Assembly (NCBI GenBank): GCA_944390265.1
Contig: CALXPK010000027.1
Location: forward strand, 1 to 47,255
DNA length: 47,255 bases
Direction of reading: 5' to 3'
DNA from: an uncultured Alphaproteobacteria bacterium
Lineage (GTDB): Bacteria > Pseudomonadota > Alphaproteobacteria > RF32 > CAG-239
Shown here: piece after piece, positions 43,408 to 47,255 of the stretch
Layout of the letters: each line of letters begins with the position of its first letter
Numbering within the stretch: the first letter of the stretch is position 1
Translations under genes and position numbers: made by a program
Notes under the pieces: model-generated
What the model was told of the DNA's origin: nothing
Database searches by the model: none
What the model saw: the letters and a program-made list of their open reading frames with translations, nothing else

Positions 43408-43429
43408 GCCGGCGGCAGAGTCCGTCGGC
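43408..43429 (+). promoter_or_regulatory. Leader hairpin before rpsF
   Basis: GCCGGCGG-N6-CCGTCGGC forms an eight-pair stem (one G-U) in the 5' leader. rpsF leaders in many bacteria bind the S6:S18 complex through a hairpin with a CCG bulge. This one is near the right place, but the bulge is not clear, so autoregulation is only a possibility. Confidence 0.4.
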
Positions 43430-43496
43430 TATACATTAACCGGTCAAAATATAGGGTTTTGGCCATTTGTTGAGAATCCATAAGGAGATAATAATA

Positions 43497-43826
43497 ATGT
43501 CATTTTATGAGAGCGTGCTGATTGCACGTCAAGACCTCGGTCAATCTCAAGTGAACAACATCGTTTCCGATTTGAGCAACGTGATTGCCAACAACGGCGG
43601 CGAAGTTGTCAGAGTTGACAACTGGGGTTTGAAAAATCTTGCTTACCGTGTTAAGAAAAACCGCAAAGGTTACTATGTTGTTTTGAATATTGCCGCTCCG
43701 GCCGCTGCCGTTGCCGAATATGAAAGACAAATGAGATTCAACGAAGATATCATTCGTTATATGACCATTAAAGTTGATGAATTGAGCAAAGAAAATGCTA
43801 ACAATTCTGAGACAAGTGAAGAATAG
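43497..43826 (+). CDS. rpsF: 30S ribosomal protein bS6
   Basis: bS6 binds bS18 on the 30S platform. [15 protein letters not shown] is the typical start and [21 protein letters not shown] the conserved core. 109 residues. AAGGAG upstream of the ATG at 43497 fixes the start; an in-frame TTG 30 bases earlier has no site. First of the classic rpsF-rpsR-rplI operon. Confidence 0.96.
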   Translation: MSFYESVLIARQDLGQSQVNNIVSDLSNVIANNGGEVVRVDNWGLKNLAYRVKKNRKGYYVVLNIAAPAAAVAEYERQMRFNEDIIRYMTIKVDELSKENANNSETSEE

Positions 43827-43837
43827 GAGTTTGAAAC

Positions 43838-44065
43838 ATGGCTAAACAAGTATTCTTTAGAAGAAAAAAAGCATGCCCGTTTTCCGGTGAAGATGCTTTG
43901 AAAATCGACTACAAAGATGTGAAAATGCTTTCTCGTTATATTTCTGAAAAAGGCAAAATCATTCCCAGTCGTATTACATCTGTTTCTGCTAAAAAGCAAA
44001 GAGAGTTGGCAAAAGCCATCAAACGTGCTCGTTACATTGCTTTGCTTCCGTTTGTTGCTGATTAA
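43838..44065 (+). CDS. rpsR: 30S ribosomal protein bS18
   Basis: bS18 partners bS6. The 75-residue protein shows [27 protein letters not shown] and the basic [25 protein letters not shown] lies nine bases before the ATG. It follows rpsF after 11 bases. A single Cys (in KACPF) is kept, so this is the Zn-independent form. Confidence 0.96.
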   Translation: MAKQVFFRRKKACPFSGEDALKIDYKDVKMLSRYISEKGKIIPSRITSVSAKKQRELAKAIKRARYIALLPFVAD

Positions 44066-44079
44066 TAAGGAGAGGGACT

Positions 44080-44571
44080 ATGGAAGTAATTCTTTTGGAA
44101 CATGTTGAAAAATTGGGTAAAATGGGTGATAAAGTGACCGTTAAAAACGGTTATGCCCGTAACTACCTCTTGCCCCAACGCAAGGCTTTGCGCGCAACAG
44201 AAGCAAATGTTGCTTACTATGAAAAACAAAAAGCTGAGTTGGAAGCTCATAACAAGGCTTTGTTTGAAAAGGCTTCTCAATTGGCCGAATCTTTGAAAGG
44301 TTTCAGTGCCGTTTTGATTCGTCAAGCTGCCGAAACCGGTCAATTGTACGGTTCTGTTACCATTCGTGACATTGCCGCCGCCATCAAAGACAAAGGTTTT
44401 GCCGTTGAACGTAAGCAAGTTTATTTGGAAAATGCTATTAAAGACTTGGGTGTTTATCAAGTTAAACTCAACTTGCACCCTGAGGTCAGCCAAACCATTT
44501 TGGTGAACGTAGCACGTACCGAAGATGATGCTGCTAAACAAGCCAAGGCTTTCAGCGCTTCTGCCGAATAA
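44080..44571 (+). CDS. rplI: 50S ribosomal protein bL9
   Basis: bL9 extends from the 50S subunit near L1 and affects frame maintenance. MEVILLEHVEKLGKMGDKV and the NGYARNYLLPQRKAL motif are typical. A long helix (about 40-80) links to the C-terminal domain (DLGVYQVKLNLHPEV). 163 residues. AAGGAGAG precedes the ATG. A terminator follows 20 bases after the stop. Confidence 0.96.
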   Translation: MEVILLEHVEKLGKMGDKVTVKNGYARNYLLPQRKALRATEANVAYYEKQKAELEAHNKALFEKASQLAESLKGFSAVLIRQAAETGQLYGSVTIRDIAAAIKDKGFAVERKQVYLENAIKDLGVYQVKLNLHPEVSQTILVNVARTEDDAAKQAKAFSASAE

Positions 44572-44591
44572 GGTTTGAAGAGGTTTGTTTG

Positions 44592-44631
44592 AAAAAAAAG
44601 GCGCTCTTGAGAAATCAGGGTGCCTTTTTTT
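44592..44631 (+). terminator. Terminator of the ribosomal protein operon
   Basis: A-run, GGCGCTCTTGA-GAAA-TCAGGGTGCC (two mismatched pairs), then seven Ts. Its T-run lies directly before the VanX ribosome-binding site, so VanX probably needs read-through or a promoter inside this stretch. Confidence 0.85.
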
Positions 44632-44646
44632 GTTGGTGAGGAAAAG

Positions 44647-45288
44647 ATGCAAAAGATAAATCTGGTTGAAATTAAATCTGATGACACATTTGTTGTGGAT
44701 ATGATGTATGCCAAAAAAGACAATATGATGCAGACAGATGTTTATTCCGCAGTCGGCATGGGCAACCGCTGTTTTGTGCAACCGGATTTGGGAGATTGTT
44801 TGCAAAAACTGCGGCCGGTTTTGCACCAAAAAGGCCTAAAACTTAAAATTTGCGATGCTTATCGCCCGCCGCTGGCTTTTGAACGCATGAAAAAGATTAT
44901 TCCGATGGAAGGCTTTTTTGCACGCTCGGCGGAGCGGTCGCAACATTGCCATGCCTCGGCCGTGGATGTGACCTTGCTTGACGAAAACGGTGCGGAGCTC
45001 GCTTTCCCTTGCGTGGTGGATGGTTATGAAAAAAAGTATGCCCTGCAGGTGCTTCAGGGCGAGGTGAAAGAATTTTATCAGCATTTGGAAAAAGCCAAAT
45101 ATAGCTGGAATGCGCCGGAAGATGCCGAAAAAATCAAAAATCGGGAGATGTTGCGCCGGATGATGGAAGATGTGGGCTTGGCGGCGCTTGAGCATGAATG
45201 GTGGCATTTTAATTTGCCCAACAAAGAAAAATATCCGCTGGTGAAGAGTGTTTTTGCCGCTGACGGAAGTTGCCAATTTTTTATCTAA
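44647..45288 (+). CDS. D-alanyl-D-alanine dipeptidase (VanX/DdpX type)
   Basis: VanX-type zinc dipeptidases split D-Ala-D-Ala and are used in vancomycin resistance or in reuse of cell-wall peptides. The zinc ligands appear as H100 and D107 in SQHCHASAVD and H187 in EWWHF; the general base E184 and the R73 of AYRPP are also kept. The third small residue of SxHxxG is Ala instead of Gly. 213 residues. GAGG (44638-44641) is five bases before the ATG at 44647. No vanA or vanH ligase is near, so a metabolic role is more likely than resistance. Confidence 0.86.
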   Translation: MQKINLVEIKSDDTFVVDMMYAKKDNMMQTDVYSAVGMGNRCFVQPDLGDCLQKLRPVLHQKGLKLKICDAYRPPLAFERMKKIIPMEGFFARSAERSQHCHASAVDVTLLDENGAELAFPCVVDGYEKKYALQVLQGEVKEFYQHLEKAKYSWNAPEDAEKIKNREMLRRMMEDVGLAALEHEWWHFNLPNKEKYPLVKSVFAADGSCQFFI

Positions 45289-45303
45289 GATTCTGAATCG
45301 ATT

Positions 45304-45360
45304 CACTTTTTGTTAAACTCGGTATGATAAAAAACACTTGTTGAGGGTGACAAAAAGTGA
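45304..45360. promoter_or_regulatory. 11-base inverted repeat over the adhesin promoter
   Basis: TCACTTTTTGT (45303-45313) and ACAAAAAGTGA (45350-45360) are perfect partners 36 bases apart. The right arm fills the spacer of the promoter at 45338-45366. The two could be paired operator half sites of a regulator that blocks the adhesin gene. Confidence 0.4.
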
Positions 45361-45366
45361 TATACT
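45338..45366 (+). promoter_or_regulatory. Promoter of the adhesin gene
   Basis: TTGTTG (45338-45343), a 17-base spacer and TATACT (45361-45366), 50 bases before the ATG at 45416. AGAGGAG (about 45400-45406) is the ribosome-binding site. Confidence 0.6.
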
Positions 45367-45415
45367 ATTTTATTATGGGCAGGAAAATGCAAACTCAGAA
45401 AGAGGAGCACGAGTC

Positions 45416-47255
45416 ATGACACAAGGCAAGTTTTATAATTTTCTCTTATTGAGCTTGATGCTGGGCGCCGCTCCGGCATGGGCTGATGTTGTTGATATTT
45501 CTACATATCCTCCTGAAAAGAAAGTTGAAGTTGGGACTTGGGGCGAGCTCAAGGCCGCGGTTGAGGATTCTCAAAACGCCGATAAAGTTATTGTGCTCAC
45601 AAAAGATATTCAAGCAGATAAAAATAATCCTATTACAGGTATTGGTGGCTCCGGTATCATCATTGATGGCGGCGGTCATACCATCTCCGGCCAAGAAGGC
45701 TCTACCACAGGACAGTTTATTAATTTTGATTCTAAAGATAAAACCGATTTAATTATCCAGAATGTTAAGATTGAAGATTTTGGAAATGAAAGCAGCAACT
45801 TTGTCTATAGCGGGGCGATTTATAATAGAGATTCTATCGGCGATATTAATGCTTCATTTTATAATAATCATGTTATTGCTAATAAAGGAACTTATCCAGG
45901 TACAGCCTATGGCGGCGCGATTTATAATTCTGGTACCATCAGCAATATTTCCGGATATTTTGAAGGCAACTATGCTCAAGGTTCATATTTTGCCTATGGC
46001 GGGGCAATTTATAATGGTGGTACCATCAACAATATTACCGGCAATTTTGAAAATAATTATGCTCAATCTGATTCTTCTTATGCCCAAGGCGGCGCGATTT
46101 ATAATGAGGCAGCAATGGTCCTTACCAATAGTAGTTTCAAAAATAACTATGTGCAAACAAATGCGGCAAAAGATAGTGAAGCAGGACAACAAACCCAAGG
46201 AGGCGCGATTTATTCGGAAGGAAATTTGACCATCAAAGCCGATGCGGGGCAATCTATCTTTTCCGGTAACAAGGTCAAATGGGCTGATGGAGAAGATTCT
46301 TCTGCTGTCTATTTTATGGGAAATCTGAAACTTGATTCCATTAATAAAGGTTTGATTCAATTTGATGATAAAGTTTCTGGTGCTGAAGATAAACAAACAG
46401 GAATGAGCAAAGAAGAAGTTGATAATACTATAAAAGATATTGAATCTATGGGGATTGAAGTAAAGCAAGATGGAGATAATTATTTTGCTTCCGGTATAAT
46501 AGATGGAATGTCAGTCACGCTAGAATTCACCAAACAACCTGACGAAACTTATATTGAAACTTTAATGTATGGCAACATAACCATTACCGGTGACAACTCA
46601 AGCCAAGTTGTCTTTAACAATGCGATTGAAAATGTGGGGTCGATTGATATTACCAAAACCAATGTTTTTGTGAAGGAAGATGCGGGGACGATTTATCGCA
46701 CGACGACTTCTGACGGCGGTGTGCTGAATATTAATGAGGGTGCGAAAGCCGAAGACAGTGTCATCAATAATCTCGGTACCCTCAATGTGGCCGACACCGC
46801 GGAAGTCAACCGCACGGAAGTGAATGACGGTGGTACTATGCACGTGGCTTCGGGTGGCTTAGCCGAGAACACCACGGTCAACTCCGGCGGTTCGCTCATT
46901 GCTGAAGACCAAGCTAAAGTCAACAATATGCTCGCTAATGACGGTGCCAATTTGGACATTAACGCCGGCTCTATCCTCACCGGTGATATCATCATCCATT
47001 CCGGTGCCACGATGGGCGGCTCTTATGACTATAGCAAAATCTTTAAAGATGAAGTGACCGATGACGGTTCTTTGACTTTGGTTGGCGGCTTGAACGGGGC
47101 TTTGAATGAAACATCTCTTATCAACACCACCGAAGGCAAGAAGTTGCATTTGACCGATGGTCACTATGATATCGGCGACGGCGCGCAGGCCGTTAATGGT
47201 TGGGACTTGCTCACTTTGCAAAATAATGCCGAAGTCAAGCTCGAAGGCGACATTG
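45416..47255 (+). CDS. Large repetitive surface adhesin, partial (3' end outside window)
   Basis: The frame stays open from the ATG to the window edge: 613 codons seen. It starts with a signal peptide (LLLSLMLGAAPAWA, cleavage at about residue 23). From about residue 40, a pectate-lyase-like entry (TWGELKAAVEDS) leads to beta-helix rungs. Residues about 135-265 carry about five units of GGAIYN...GTI.NI...F.NNYAQ; the GGAI and FxxN pair is the mark of chlamydial Pmp and related autotransporter passengers. From about 440 on, AIDA-type rungs follow (GGTMHVASGGLAENTTVN). This predicts an autotransporter with a C-terminal barrel beyond the window. The function may be adhesion; other secretion routes are possible. 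Two other plus-strand frames within it are out of frame. Confidence 0.85.
   Translation, partial: MTQGKFYNFLLLSLMLGAAPAWADVVDISTYPPEKKVEVGTWGELKAAVEDSQNADKVIVLTKDIQADKNNPITGIGGSGIIIDGGGHTISGQEGSTTGQFINFDSKDKTDLIIQNVKIEDFGNESSNFVYSGAIYNRDSIGDINASFYNNHVIANKGTYPGTAYGGAIYNSGTISNISGYFEGNYAQGSYFAYGGAIYNGGTINNITGNFENNYAQSDSSYAQGGAIYNEAAMVLTNSSFKNNYVQTNAAKDSEAGQQTQGGAIYSEGNLTIKADAGQSIFSGNKVKWADGEDSSAVYFMGNLKLDSINKGLIQFDDKVSGAEDKQTGMSKEEVDNTIKDIESMGIEVKQDGDNYFASGIIDGMSVTLEFTKQPDETYIETLMYGNITITGDNSSQVVFNNAIENVGSIDITKTNVFVKEDAGTIYRTTTSDGGVLNINEGAKAEDSVINNLGTLNVADTAEVNRTEVNDGGTMHVASGGLAENTTVNSGGSLIAEDQAKVNNMLANDGANLDINAGSILTGDIIIHSGATMGGSYDYSKIFKDEVTDDGSLTLVGGLNGALNETSLINTTEGKKLHLTDGHYDIGDGAQAVNGWDLLTLQNNAEVKLEGDI

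Noticed and set aside
44647..45288. Vancomycin-resistance gene cluster
   Set aside because: Only the dipeptidase is present; no vanA, vanH or VanRS genes adjoin it, and Gram-negatives are shielded from vancomycin by the outer membrane.
45486..46229. Two plus-strand reading frames inside the adhesin region
   Set aside because: They lie out of frame with a longer open frame that has a signal peptide, promoter and ribosome-binding site and runs to the window edge.

Overview
The window looks like a chromosomal piece of a flagellated, Gram-negative alphaproteobacterium with moderately low GC. The lineage call rests on the addB-addA-trxA order, a mitofilin/Mic60-like gene overlapping a HemY-like gene next to tsaD, and an alphaproteobacterial HslV. 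Machinery for LPS export (LptD, LptF, LptG) shows an outer membrane. The large surface proteins suggest a host-associated or gut relative, but that part is inference. No tRNA, rRNA, CRISPR array, prophage or transposase was seen.

Layout. 1-2.7 kb: a flagellin with a large inserted beta-helix-like domain, then a palindromic repeat and a small secreted Sel1-like protein. 2.8-9.2 kb: cysK, lptG, nth-tsaD (minus), the Mic60-like gene and hemY. 9.2-12.6 kb: an ADP-dependent sugar kinase, aroK (minus), a 48-residue membrane peptide gene and xerD. 12.6-17.8 kb: a minus-strand envelope operon lptF-lptD-surA-rsmA. 17.8-24.7 kb: a GNAT acetyltransferase, fabD-fabG (minus), a HIT protein, ftsK, an AT-rich orphan gene and grpE (minus). 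24.8-35.3 kb: a long GlgA-like glycogen synthase, a 508-base non-coding stretch full of repeats, then rph-rdgB-addB-addA-trxA. 35.4-43.3 kb: a minus-strand series of lipoprotein, yifB, repeat-bearing lipoprotein, hslV, hslU and hemW, followed by a probable 6S RNA and a small HTH gene. 43.4-47.3 kb: rpsF-rpsR-rplI, a VanX-type dipeptidase and the start of a large repetitive surface adhesin cut by the window edge.

How the genes work together. LptF, LptG and LptD are three parts of the LPS transport bridge, and SurA is the periplasmic chaperone for outer-membrane proteins such as LptD. FabD and FabG start and run fatty-acid elongation. AddA and AddB form the recombination helicase-nuclease, while XerD and FtsK resolve chromosome dimers at division. 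HslV and HslU form one ATP-dependent protease. The ADP-dependent kinase and the GlgA-like synthase hint at unusual glycogen and glucose handling.

Most notable: (1) a family of roughly 100-base palindromes placed just after stop codons, whose two arms differ between copies but still match each other; (2) a roughly 107-base structured repeat present twice, next to those palindromes; (3) the flagellin with an AT-rich beta-helix insert that begins like the adhesin passenger; (4) an archaeal/eukaryotic-type ADP-dependent kinase; (5) a lipoprotein with tandem repeats and a trypsin-like domain that seems to have lost its catalytic residues; (6) a probable 6S RNA with its own promoter and terminator.
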